Origin: Trichomonas vaginalis G3
Taxonomy: Eukaryota > Parabasalia > Trichomonadida > Trichomonadidae
Reading direction: 5' to 3'
Length of the DNA stretch: 64,000 bases
NCBI RefSeq assembly: GCF_026262505.1
Contig: NC_067208.1
Span: forward strand, 5,217,962-5,281,961
The notes beneath the pieces are model-generated. The model was given only the letters and a program-made list of their open reading frames with translations. It ran no database searches and was not told where the DNA came from. Position numbers and translations under genes: made by a program. Each line of letters begins with the position of its first letter. The stretch's first letter is position 1. Shown piece by piece: positions 1 through 10,349 of this stretch.

Positions 1-1
1 A

Positions 2-1996
2 TGCAGCAGCTGTTGTTATAACGAGTTTTCCATCTTTGTCGGGAAGTGTCAAATCACAAGTATCTCTTAGAAAATTGATGAAAACTTCGTTTCTGTGGTA
101 AACAGCTGCGATTTGTGGTGTTCCTTCCATTGAACACCTCATTTGCATCGCATTGGTTATTATGGTTTCGGATCCGCCCATAACACAGTATTGAATAAAT
201 TTTCTGAGAATTTTTTCTTTCGGCATGTTTATTGGATGTTTTGTAACCATCGAATACCAAATAGAACTTGCTCCGTAGATGGCAATGAATATGTGCACTA
301 ATGACTCTTCCTTTATAACAGGACATGGCTCAAAAACATCCGCGGAAACCTTAAGTTTTTCGTCACTTTTCTTCTTGTTCATATATTCAATAAATTCTTT
401 TTGGGCGTCACTTTTTACGATTTTTCGGAACTTTGAAGATGAAATTCCTGAAGGAAGTGTTGTAGTGTAAAAGGCAAACTTATTTTTCTGGAAATTATTG
501 TATTTCTTTATAAAGTTCCGATAGCACTCTGGAAAGAAATCATCGTTTTCGTGGTTTTTCAGGATAGTGATCATAGATTGGTAAATCGGACAGTCATATT
601 CGTAGAACAAGTTGGCAAACCAACAGAATGGAAGACACAAATTGTTTTTGTTCGGAGTTTTTTCGTACAAATAATGAAATTCTCGGATTAGCTCTTGATC
701 TTTGTAAACACCCATCCTATTCAGAAAGAATATGAACTGGACAGCACCAATATAATCCGGAAGAGGCTCAACGTACATGATTGCTTTAATAAAATTTGAC
801 ATAAATAATTTCGGCAAGTCGGAGAATTGCGGGATAGAAGTGATCAAGCGATTAAATAGGTCGGCGATCTCTTTTATCATAAGGAATCTGCACTGCGTCG
901 CTGTTAAGAAAAACGATACAATATGTTCTTTATCTTTGGCCGGCTTGACGTGCTCAGAGATCAGCCGGAATGTATAGTCTATGTTTCTGTTGGTAACAGA
1001 GAGAATACATTCTTGTAACATGATATATCGTATCGCCAATTTCTTTCCTTTGTTTGAGAGTAAATTAACTTCATTGGCAATCAAAGCCATGCTTTTGAAG
1101 TATTTTTCTGAGACATTATCGTTCAGTTTATTAAGATAATTAAAATAAGTCTGATCTGTTGCTCCTTTTAGGAAAAGTTCGATATTATAAACAAGTCTGT
1201 TTTGAATGAATCTCGCTGTAGGTCTTTGTAATGGATCTATACACCAGCATTGGAATAAAATTGATTGTAAGAAACCAGGCATCATTTCTGTAACAATTGG
1301 AGTGTAACCTCGACGCATTACTTCTACCATTCTTCGAAATATTGATTCTATGGTTACAAGTGTCTTTGGAGAGAACATTGTAAAAATGCAAGTTCCAAAT
1401 TGGAAAATATCTGATTTCTTTGATGGTCTGAAATCAAATCTCAATTCTGGTGGCATAACTGTCATTTCAAGAAGCTTCATATCTTCAGAATCTGTATAAT
1501 ATAATTGATATAGGCCGTAAGCAACGAGATGTGGGCATGAATCATTATCAATTACTAACAGTTTTGATGATATATCATGACAAACTATATTGTTGTCATG
1601 TAAGTATGCAATTGCTGAAATTAAAGCGATAATATAGACAAAAACTTGTTGAAGGGTAAGTGATGGTGGTTCTGATTGTGCTCTTTGCTTTTTAAGATGT
1701 GAGTAGACACTAGTAGTTCCTTCTGTGTTATAAAAAATAAACAAAGTATTTTTGCCATCTGCTGGTAAAAAGAATTTAACTGGTATTGCAATAGCAGGAT
1801 GATTGAGTTTTCCATATGTTTCTATGAGAGTTTCTAAGAGTTTGTATCTTCTCTGTGTGGCTCGAAAATTTGGAATTACAGCTACAGCAAAATTCTGTTT
1901 TGAATGTTGTTCTATAACAATCCATACATTCATATATGGAGAAGTACTTATCTTAAGTGTAAACTCATAGCCTTCTAGAGTTGGACGTTCATCCAT
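2..1996 (-). CDS. Divergent kinase-like protein with C-terminal ankyrin-type region, 5' part only
   Basis: An open frame runs without a stop from an ATG at 1996 to the window edge (665 codons), so the C terminus is missing. Residues ~1-210 have a protein-kinase-like layout. There is a hydrophobic helix ending in AYLHDNNIV, then HDISS (residues 140-144) where HRDLK is expected, VAYG (158-161) where DFG is expected, MPPE for APE, and a CW..DPLQRPTA segment typical of subdomain XI. The catalytic HRD and DFG motifs are altered, so it is probably a pseudokinase or very divergent TKL-type kinase. After ~400 helical residues the last ~40 resemble ankyrin repeats (GTPQIAAVYHRNEVFINFL). Trichomonads have hundreds of such kinase/ankyrin proteins, usually thought to be cytosolic scaffolds. 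The gene at 25569-27230 has the same kinase-then-ankyrin order. Function is inferred from architecture only. Confidence 0.8.
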   Translation of the reverse strand, partial: MDERPTLEGYEFTLKISTSPYMNVWIVIEQHSKQNFAVAVIPNFRATQRRYKLLETLIETYGKLNHPAIAIPVKFFLPADGKNTLFIFYNTEGTTSVYSHLKKQRAQSEPPSLTLQQVFVYIIALISAIAYLHDNNIVCHDISSKLLVIDNDSCPHLVAYGLYQLYYTDSEDMKLLEMTVMPPELRFDFRPSKKSDIFQFGTCIFTMFSPKTLVTIESIFRRMVEVMRRGYTPIVTEMMPGFLQSILFQCWCIDPLQRPTARFIQNRLVYNIELFLKGATDQTYFNYLNKLNDNVSEKYFKSMALIANEVNLLSNKGKKLAIRYIMLQECILSVTNRNIDYTFRLISEHVKPAKDKEHIVSFFLTATQCRFLMIKEIADLFNRLITSIPQFSDLPKLFMSNFIKAIMYVEPLPDYIGAVQFIFFLNRMGVYKDQELIREFHYLYEKTPNKNNLCLPFCWFANLFYEYDCPIYQSMITILKNHENDDFFPECYRNFIKKYNNFQKNKFAFYTTTLPSGISSSKFRKIVKSDAQKEFIEYMNKKKSDEKLKVSADVFEPCPVIKEESLVHIFIAIYGASSIWYSMVTKHPINMPKEKILRKFIQYCVMGGSETIITNAMQMRCSMEGTPQIAAVYHRNEVFINFLRDTCDLTLPDKDGKLVITTAAA

Positions 1997-2366
1997 ATAA
2001 AATGTAACAAAAAAAAATTTTTTTGACAATGATGATTTTATAAAATCTTATACTTATTTTTATGATATTTCGACTGTTTACTGCTTAGACTAAATATAGT
2101 GTAATAAACAGAAATTCATCAAAAGTGACAGCTCTCAATTTTTTGACATTTGTAAATTCTAAATTGAATGAGAAAAATGAAATAATACTAAGCATAATAC
2201 AATATTCTAGATTTAATTATAATTAGGAAAAAGTTAGTTTTGAGAGTACTTTTCATAGGCATATAGAATGAAATCTTCTGAAAAATAATATCACATAAAC
2301 TCATATTATTTTCTAATATATAACTATTTTATATAAAAATCAAATTCAATGATCTTAAAAGCGAAG

Positions 2367-5300
2367 AGAGGTAGGGCAACGATAGGTCAAAAAGGCTTCT
2401 CTGATAGATTTCCTTGCCTTTTGGATATGCTATAATATATAGCCTAGCATGATAGGATATGATGTCAAAAGTTAGAACATAACTTAGGATCTTGAGAAAA
2501 ATGAAAAACAAAAATTACATAAAAAAAGAAAAATTTTATCTAATTTGTTTTTTTGGACCGAATAAGTAATTTTATTGAATTTCAATACGACACATAGATT
2601 TTATTATTAGTAATAAATATAATGGTTTACTATTAACAAGGAACCTAAAATAATGAAAATTTGATTTCAAATATTGTATATGATTATCATAGATTACCAA
2701 AATATATTGCTATTTATGAGGATATAATATTGATTATTAGTAAATCGTATAAATTTAATAAATATACCATGAATATTGAATGAATTTCTTGATTCATAGG
2801 GGTAAAACGCGCTTTTATATGATTTAGACAGAGAATTTATGAGATGTAAATAACACAATAAAGGTTTATATTGAATATTTTCTAAAAATAAATCGAAATT
2901 ATAAAAAACAATACATTTATTCATTGAAACTACTTGGACAAATATGAAACAAGCATTCAGGCAATACTTTTGAGACTTCAACGCATCTGATAATTTTTAT
3001 ATAACTTCACCTCTTATGCTTAGAGTGGAGGTATTGAGATCGTATAAGTATAGATGAGCTCACATTCAGATATGATGTGTGAACTTCTGTTTTCACTGCA
3101 ATTTTGAATCAGAATAAACTCAAAACAAGAATAAAATGATATACTCACTCTCTAAATGTGTTCGAGATTTAAAGTTGTATGAATAAAACGATTCATCTTT
3201 CGAAGCCTCCCATTTAATGAGAGACTTCGAAAGATGAATGTATTCATGTAGATGAAATACTATATATGACCATGTGTGATACTAAAGATATCAAAATGTT
3301 CATTTTTAAGTGCAATAGAAGGGTTATCTCTCGTAAAATCTCAATTTAAGGAAGATTTAGAAAGAACTCCTTTCCTAAGTAGATAGTGTGTGGTTTCTGT
3401 CTTTTGGTTGATCAGGAACTATGAAATTAAGTCGGACAGAAAGAAGTTCTTTCCAAAACAGACTCCAAATGAGTTGTTCGAAAAGAACTTCCTTCTGTAT
3501 ATGGATAATTGTAGTTACCGCACTGAAGTATGTGATTGTGATGATGGAGTTCTCGATAAATCTAAAATCGGATTAAGATTAATTGAAAACTCAAGTAATT
3601 CTTTGAAATCTTGTGTTGTCTGGCACTATAATAACCAAAGAATGAGAATATTATGTTGAATGATGAGTACGTGTGCTCGGCATTCGCCGAGCGAATTGAG
3701 TTTAACGTACTATGAAAAGTGACAAATTTGGGCTTTTTTTCCTAGGGTTATGATCTCTTCCTTTCTGCTCAATACGACAGAAATGAAAGAATGAATTTGT
3801 ACTCCCTAATTGATTACTACAATCTGTATCTATCTTTAACATAGAATTAGCTGCATTGTGATTTATACTCCAGAATTATTCAATTTAAGATCAACCTCGT
3901 AAATTTTAATCATATTGCACCAATACTCCTACGTTGAGATAAGAACATGATTATACATACCAAAGCCCCATATTAAAAATCAAAATTTAGCACCTCCATT
4001 ATGCAACCACATTATTCGTCGCAAATAAGTATATTTACGCATATTATGATGCATATTCACACAACTCGTATACATGAAAAGTTATTAAAATCAGACAAAA
4101 TTATTGCAATAAGGAAAAAAAACAACTTTATTATATATGTTAGTAATGAATTACAAATATTTCTACAAAGAATGCTCAATACTTCATATAATCTTCGAAT
4201 ATTTCTTATTACAAGTTAATACATTTTGACTCGAACATGATAAACAAAAGCTGACACGCTGATTACTACATTTATGAAAATATAGTACGTTTCCATTCAT
4301 CTGTTTACTTGTTTTTGTTGGAATAAAATCATTTTTTTTTCTTTCATGAAATAAGAATTTTGCTGCGAAAGCAATATCTCTAACAATAATTAATACATTA
4401 CGTCAACTCTGGAATGAGTATTTATCAAATATGATATCAAAATCAAAAATTAGTTGTTTTTTATGAGTAAAAACGATGTAAATTGATTATTTGACTAATT
4501 ATCAAATACTTTGATTTTCCAAATTTTTTTCGAAATTGATTTTTTCATGTGAAAATTCAAATTGTTTAATTTCATTTTTGAAATTTTGAATTTTTTTTGG
4601 AATTTTGAGTTGATCAATTCAGCAGAATTGATAATGCTATTGCTTTAGGGCATACCACAAGGTGATGAATAAAAGGTGAACATTAACAAATTATTTTAAA
4701 TCACAAATATCATCCTCATCAACTTTAATTCTAAAAAGAACTGTACTGAATTATGAAAATGCATGATTTACATTATTAAAATCTTTGAATGAAAATAGTA
4801 CAAGATAAGTTTTTATTCATTTTTAATTAGATTTAAACGAAAAACTACTCCATATTAAAATTTAAGTCGAGAAATCGTATTTTGTTCTTATTTGTTAGCA
4901 TTTTGTAGACATTCTAATCTTGAATTAATTTGTTACATGATATTATTAACAAATTTAACTGAAAAAATATGTTAATATGGAATAAACCATGATTATATAA
5001 GCTATCAATGCTATATATACATATGTAAAAGATTCATATTAACTCAATTAACAAAAATGATAGATTTTCATAAAGGTTCAATCTAGGTTCGTCCGAAAAT
5101 TTTGATTTTTATATAGAAGACATAGTTTCATATACATAATTAAATTTTCAAACAAATTTGATCATACCATTTATTAAGCAGGATAGTATATTAATTACTA
5201 TCAGTATAAAAATATAAAAATGATTATATTTAATTATTGCATAATTTAGTCAAAGAGTTATAAGCCTCAAGTGATCGTTATCACCTTCAATGCACGTATA

Positions 5301-5765
5301 CTTTATTGATTCATAGATATTTAATCTATGTTTGACATGTTGTTGTCGTCATTCGTTTTGTTCCCATTCTTCCTAAGTTAGAATTAGAGAATACACCATC
5401 CACATCATCTAATTTGGTCCTCAGCGATAGATTGGTTCATTTTGGAGGAGTCCCATCAGACAGTTTTCGAGCACCAAATATCAAATTTTAATGTATACAA
5501 ATCTTTAGTGATTTATCTCTTTTATGATGAGTAAAAGGTTTCTGCTCATCAACATTTGATTTCCGACATATATGATTTCTAATTGCAATTATTTACTTTC
5601 TTTTTATAATCTAACTCTGTGACTCATACCATAAATTAATTATTGGAAAGTGTCAATATGTTTGGCACAACGCATGGCGGAAGATACCAAACCATGCAGG
5701 GAATATGATACGTTTAAGATCTCCGAACTTTTTTTCCAAAAATTTTCTATCGTTGCCCTACCTCT
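2367..5765. mobile_element. Non-autonomous TIR transposon, 3.4 kb, 8-bp target duplication
   Basis: The ends are 19-bp perfect inverted repeats, AGAGGTAGGGCAACGATAG, at 2367-2385 and 5747-5765. The flanks carry an 8-bp duplication, AAGCGAAG, at 2359-2366 and 5766-5773. The uninterrupted site exists in the other arm of the surrounding palindrome (around 6252-6280), so the insertion and its exact borders can be read directly. Eight-bp duplications are made by hAT, P and some other superfamilies; I cannot tell which. No transposase is visible: the interior is AT-rich, stop-rich and non-coding apart from a hairpin cluster at 2995-3715. The element is non-autonomous and younger than the fold-back element. 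Confidence 0.88.
2995..3715. other. Hairpin-rich non-coding segment inside the 3.4-kb transposon
   Basis: Several strong inverted repeats sit close together. At 3190-3240 the stem ATTCATCTTTCGAAG pairs with its complement around an inner CTCCCATT/AATGAGAG pair. At 3436-3498 CAGAAAGAAGTTCTTT pairs with AAAGAACTTCCTTCTG. At 3669-3710 GCTCGGC/GCCGAGC sits inside a GTACG..CGTAC pair. A weaker hairpin lies at 3060-3083. The inner sequences and the GCTCGGC hairpin followed by AATTGA..TTAACGTAC recur in the larger array at 58040-59615. An 89-codon open frame at 3390-3659 overlaps the stems and is not considered a gene. The strand of any transcript is unknown. Confidence 0.55.
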
Positions 5766-6351
5766 AAGCGAAGGATAAACCTCAAAATTTACGAATATAA
5801 TGAGTGGGAATATAATGCTTATCTATCATAAAACGATATGAAATATCAACTTTTGCTTTACGCCTAATTTTTGACGACAATTAGCAAAAAATGTTAAATG
5901 TTAACACTCAGTCCATTTGAATATGAAAAATTTTTTGGATCAAATCCATTTTAATAGAATTTATATACTATTCATCTATTAGTAAACACTACCGTATATT
6001 ATTTTTTAAGCTATCTTATTTTTTGAAATTTTATTCAAATCTTTGGTCGCAAGAAGAATTGCATGATAAATAAAAACATTTAATCAAAGTCAATTTTATT
6101 TTTCATATTCAAATGGACTGAGTGTTAACATTTAACATTTTTTGCTAATTGTCGTCAAAAATTAGGCGTAAAGCAAAAGTTGATATTTCATATCGTTTTA
6201 TGATAGATAAGCATTATATTCCCACTCATTATATTCGTAAATTTTGAGGTTTATCCTTCGCTTTTAAGATCATTGAATTTGATTTTTATATAAAATAGTT
6301 ATATATTAGAAAATAATATGAGTTTATGTGATATTATTTTTCAGAAGATTT
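5766..6351. repeat. Near-perfect palindrome, inner part of the fold-back element
   Basis: Positions 5766-5936 and 6099-6269 are inverted copies with hardly any mismatch over ~170 bp, separated by ~160 bp. The right arm continues to 6351, its partner lying at 2271-2366 because of the later transposon insertion. Such low divergence between arms means a recent origin or continuing conversion between arms. Confidence 0.85.
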
Positions 6352-6680
6352 TGTGTTCTTCTTCAAAATTTTATTTTTTATTAAAAAGAATCTTTACAAA
6401 ATATACATTTACTTTAATTAATATTTAAAAACGTGCTCTATCAAAAGTTCCAAAAATTCAATATTTTAGCTTTTCTGAGGTGTCACTTTTGATGAATTTC
6501 TGTTTACAACAATAGACTGCGAATAGATTGTTGGCTCTTGTTTTGAAAATCCAAAATCATATTTTTCATGGGTGGGATGAGGTGAGGCGCAATATTGATA
6601 TTTTTATTGCTTACATCTTTAGGGAATATGCGTACCTGAAGCGCAGATTGCATAAATTAAAAACAAAAAATCATTTTAAT

Positions 6681-7952
6681 ATTATTCTACAAGTCTCCAT
6701 TTCGCTTGTGAAGCAAATTCATTCTCTGTTGTTAAACTTCTTGTTGATAATGGCGCTGATGTCAATGCAAAAGCTTTTTCTTTTAACTAAGGAGATAAAA
6801 AAGATGAAAGAACATTTGGGGAAACTCCTTTACACATTTCATGCAGACTTGGCAACCTCGAGATTGTTAAATACTTAATTGAAAAAGATGCTTCACTCAA
6901 TGAATCTTGTGATAATGGAGATTTATCATTGTCAGCAATTCATTTTGCTGCAATGAGTGGTAATGTTGAACTTGTTACTTTCTTAGTTGAAAAGGGTTGT
7001 GACATTAATGCTAAATCACCAGCAAACACGCAGCCAATAAATTATGCAGTACAGTCAGCAAATATCAATTTAGTTAACTACTTTATTGAGAAAAGTGAAG
7101 ATGTTAACGTAAAAGCAAAATTATATTCAAAGAAATCAACAGGAGTTACTCCATTACATATTTCATGCTTTGTTCATGATGAAGAGATCGCCAGTGCACT
7201 TATTTTTCATGGAGCAAATGTTAATGAAAAGATAGGAGAATACAATGGAAAGAAGAACTTAAGCATCATTCATTTGGCTACAATTGAAGATTCGCCTTCT
7301 ATTGTCGAGATTTTGGTTAAAAATAAAGCTGATGTCAAAGCTATTGATGACGAAGGAAAAACATGCCTTATGACTGCCGCTGAGAACAGCGCATTTGAAA
7401 AGAAGTGCCTCCACTCTCAATTTTGAGTTTTTTGGCCAAAAAATATGGGAAAATAAATTCTTTGTATATCATAGATTCTAAATGTGTGCTCATTTTTGAT
7501 TTTTAATTTTACGTAAGTAATCTGACATTCTCACTTTTTGAGAATCTACATGTAATAACAAATATAATTTTCGTAAAAAGAAGCAAAAATAATTGAAAGG
7601 AACTAGCTAATTTTTGCCATTTCTTCAGAAATTTGGGCACATGAGTTAATGGAAGTTTCCTTAGATCGAGTTAAATTTTCAATGGATTCTATGTATTTAA
7701 AGTATTTAATGTGTAATTCATTATATAAGCTACTATTAAATGCTCGTGCTTTTGGTGTTTTCTGTATTTTGCTTTTAACCAGTGAATTTCATATCTAATT
7801 CCGGTGAAGGTGAGGGTAGTACAATCCTTAGTTAGGCTTTTACTATCACCTACTAGATCCGTATTTACCTGTTAAGTATCAAGCCAAATACTCCAATATT
7901 TAGAGTGGAGGCACTTCTATTTGAAATCGCAGAATTTCTCATCAAAAAATAA
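6681..7952 (+). pseudogene. Ankyrin-repeat protein pseudogene interrupted by a MITE
   Basis: The frame encodes at least five ankyrin repeats, recognisable by TSLHFACEANSFSVVKLL, NGADVNAK, GETPLHISC, LEIVKYLIEK, VTPLHISC and SIIHLA. Three lesions are visible. There is a stop just upstream of the first repeat (near 6678). There is an in-frame TAA at 6788-6790 after AKAFSFN. A 518-bp transposon lies at 7401-7918. Beyond the transposon the same frame resumes as EIAEFLIKK and ends at a TAA at 7950-7952. This is typical of the huge trichomonad ankyrin family, and the copy is dead. The 5' end is not recognisable and may have been lost next to the fold-back element. Confidence 0.82.
7401..7918. mobile_element. 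518-bp MITE with 17-bp inverted repeats and 8-bp target duplication
   Basis: The ends are AGAAGTGCCTCCACTCT (7401-7417) and its exact complement (7902-7918). The flanking 8-bp duplication ATTTGAAA is at 7393-7400 and 7919-7926. Without the insert and one duplicate the ankyrin frame reads straight through (SAFE then IAEFL), which confirms the borders. The interior has no coding potential. An 8-bp duplication plus TIR suggests hAT-type or another 8-bp-TSD superfamily. It shares the duplication length, but not the terminal sequence, with the transposon at 2367-5765. Confidence 0.92.
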
Positions 7953-8081
7953 TTGGCTGACAGAAGATTATGATGAATTTTCTATTTAGTTTTAATATAT
8001 AACTTATTATGAAGCAAAATGTTGTTATTCAATTGAAAGGCTTGTAAACGTTAAATATGATGCGAATTTAAATCATATTTA

Positions 8082-9182
8082 ATGTTCTCTTCCTTTAGCA
8101 TACTTACTGCTTCAGCATCAAGAACTCAGTTTGCCTCATGCATGCGTGGTGTAAACTATAACTACACCAAAAATCCAAAATACCGCCAGTTCACTACAAC
8201 TGCTTACATAACTGTTCCAACTACATTTGCTGGTAAAACGGGCCATATATATGGCGCATTTTGTCCTCCAACAACAGGGAATTACAATATCAGAGAATAC
8301 GGCGGAGATTGGGGCGGCGTTTGGTTTGAAAGTTCTTATGCAGGAGATGATTATGCCACCGGGATCGGATCTTGTGTCGGTCATGATAATGTTGATACAA
8401 TCACAAACCTCTATCTTCAAAAAGGAAAGTGCTATAAATTTACAACATAGGCAATTGCAGATGGTTGCTATAGTAATAAATTTAACTATGCACAATGGTC
8501 ATATACAAGTCCTGAAAGCTATTCAACTATGGATTCCTCAAATACGTATAACTGTACTATTAGTGGCGAATGCGATGTTGGTTATGTTGGCAGCAACTGT
8601 GAAGCAGTAGACTTAGATTGCCATAATAACGGCGTTCCAAGTGATGGTGTTAGTGGGGATAAAAATACCCGTGTTTGCACAAATGGACTTGAACCATTCT
8701 GTGATGATATGACAACTGTAGATTCCGGTCATCAAGACCCAACTATCACGTTTACATATGGAAACATTGTAGATAAGTCTGAGTCTATTAATGTTGGCCA
8801 AGATACTGTCTATTACTCCTCTAGTTACGCAAATTATTCTGTTAAGGGAAAAATTACAATCCCTCAGAATGGAGACTACAGATTTAGAATATCTAGCCAA
8901 AATGATGTAAAGTTTACTATATCCGGAACTTCGATATCAATTGGTAGCATTGATTACGATAATCAGTTCCAATGCCAAGAAGATAGAATGAGAACATATG
9001 AAACAACAAACACAGTTACCCTTACTAAGGGTGACTATAACTTTGAAATCAAAGGTTTAAGTGGTTGTGCGATCGAAGATCAATACTTCTCACTGGAATG
9101 GATTTTCTACAGATATTACATATCTTCAGGCAAGACTGCTGTTTATACAACAGTTCCAAGAAGATATTTAAAGGCTGCCTAA
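8082..9182 (+). pseudogene. PA14/GLEYA-like surface protein with one internal TAG
   Basis: One frame runs from ATG 8082 to TAA 9180-9182 (~366 codons) and is broken only by a TAG at 8448-8450. Downstream the frame continues without shift. The first ~140 residues and residues ~205-345 look like two PA14-type beta-sandwiches; the second has ITIPQNGDYRFRISSQNDV, a classic PA14 pattern. They are joined by a cysteine-rich EGF-like linker (CTISGECDVGYVGSNCE). The first ~15 residues are weakly hydrophobic and could be a signal peptide. Such proteins bind glycans at cell surfaces in other lineages. No membrane anchor is seen. A nearly intact frame with one stop suggests a recent pseudogene, stop read-through, or a sequence error. 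Confidence 0.7.
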
Positions 9183-9640
9183 AATTATATATGTTTTCAT
9201 TATAAAAATTACGATATATTCTGAAATAACTAAATATTTTATACAGAAACAAGATAAGTAATTGGACTATCTCGCATATGTTCGTTTTGGGTTCAAATAA
9301 TGATATGCAGATATTTTATTTTGATAATTAAATGCTAAAGGCATGCATATTATATTCTAAACATGCATTTTACTCAACTCTGATGATATTAAACAAATCT
9401 CAATACCAGATCGTTATATTTTGAAATTAAATTTATATTATTAGAAAATTCGAATTAAAATAAAGGTAAAAAGTGAGAAAACATATGCAGCATAGATGAC
9501 ATTTAGCTTTATTAATAAACAATTTTAAAATAAAAATATAATCTTAAATAGTACAAGGGTTATATTCGAAACTTAATTACTATTGCTTTTTGAGAATGAA
9601 TGATTGCAATTGTAAGGCTTTGAGAATTTCAAATTAAATT
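9183..9640. other. Intergenic, no gene seen
   Basis: This is AT-rich sequence between two convergent genes, with no coding frame, RNA gene or clear repeat. The 3' ends of both neighbours lie here. Confidence 0.6.
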
Positions 9641-9979
9641 TCAGCCAAAAAGATACCAAACAATGAAGAACATCAAAAACCCAATTAACCCTCCGAGGAC
9701 TAACCTATCTCTTTTCCTTCTGACTTGAATTCCTTGAGCAAGTTCTCCAATGTATGGGATTCCTTGAATAATCGTTGTGAGTCTGTCATTTGCAACGCTA
9801 ATTGAGTTCATTTGCTCTGTCATTCTAACATTTGATTCAGATGCGATTCCAATTGCATCATCAACCATTTTTATACTGTTCATTAACGATGTATTTTCTT
9901 TGCTAAGTATATCCAGCTTTGAATCACTGCCTGATGTTGGATTTGGGTTGGTAAGTGCTGTTGGTTTTTTTCCATACAT
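9641..9979 (-). CDS. Qb-SNARE, GS28/GOS1-like (short)
   Basis: This 112-aa tail-anchored protein acts in membrane fusion, most likely at the Golgi. Residues ~35-90 form a heptad-patterned SNARE helix whose central layer glutamine lies in RMTEQMNSI. It is followed by a basic RRKRDRLVLGGLIG segment and a C-terminal hydrophobic anchor (FLMFFIVWYLFG). The RRKRD-LxLGGxIG junction is a hallmark of the GS28/GOS1 family. Family members are usually ~220-250 aa with an N-terminal three-helix domain, which is absent here. Trichomonad SNAREs are often short. An initiator-like TCA lies 4 nt before the ATG. It is convergent with the PA14-like gene. Confidence 0.78.
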   Translation of the reverse strand: MYGKKPTALTNPNPTSGSDSKLDILSKENTSLMNSIKMVDDAIGIASESNVRMTEQMNSISVANDRLTTIIQGIPYIGELAQGIQVRRKRDRLVLGGLIGFLMFFIVWYLFG

Positions 9980-9982
9980 GAT

Positions 9983-9985
9983 TGA
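9983..9985 (-). promoter_or_regulatory. Initiator-like TCA before the SNARE gene
   Basis: Read on the minus strand, TTTTTCAATCATG places TCA four bases before the start codon. Trichomonad core promoters consist of a TCA-type initiator very close to the ATG, so this is a candidate transcription start. It is based on similarity only. Confidence 0.35.
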
Positions 9986-9989
9986 AAAA

Positions 9990-10349
9990 TAAAAAAAAAC
10001 ATTCCGATCACAAATTATTTTTCATTCGTAATATGGCTGATATCGTAATATATTGCTTAGCGCTGCTTGAGAGATGGTGACAAATGATATCAAAATGACT
10101 TTAATTCTAAAATATCTAATGTATTTTCGCGAATTATCATTATTTCCGGCTATCTACCAGATATTTAGATATTACTCGGGCTTGGTAGAATATTGCAACT
10201 CTTTGTATAAAAGAACTAACAATTTTTATTGGAGATCGAGTTATAAAATTTTTCAATTTGAGCATTTTTATGCGATATTGTACATAGATCAATATTTTCA
10301 AATAAAAATTTCTATGAGTATTGAAAATTTTTGTCGATCAGTTTTATAA
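9990..10349. other. Divergent intergenic region with initiator
   Basis: This separates the minus-strand SNARE gene from the plus-strand Ap4A phosphorylase gene. A 91-codon frame (10074-10349) here ends at the stop overlapping the next start and has no recognisable composition, so I do not call it a gene. The sequence GATCAGTTTTATAAATG at 10336-10352 offers a trichomonad-style initiator (TCA at 10338) ten bases before the phosphorylase ATG. Confidence 0.45.

Larger units (their letters stand above)
2106..6505. repeat. Fold-back (long inverted repeat) element, split by a later transposon
   Basis: The outer 25 bp at 2106-2130 recur as the exact reverse complement at 6481-6505. Further in, 2271-2366 continued by 5766-5936 matches the reverse complement of 6099-6351 almost perfectly. 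The element is therefore a palindrome with ~255-bp good arms, diverged outer arms and a ~160-bp AT-rich spacer. No coding region is seen. I found no convincing target duplication at the outer ends. It lies between the kinase-like gene and the ankyrin pseudogene. Confidence 0.75.

Noticed and set aside
3390-3659. An 89-aa protein gene inside the 3.4-kb transposon
   Set aside because: It coincides with hairpin arms, lacks protein-like composition and has no recognisable motif.
6528-6878. A 116-aa gene upstream of the ankyrin repeats
   Set aside because: It is the wrong frame over ankyrin-coding DNA; the real repeat frame (HFACEANSF, VKLLVDNGADVNA) lies beside it.
8136-9252. Minus-strand frames across the PA14-like gene
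   Set aside because: They mirror the strong plus-strand gene and have no features of their own.
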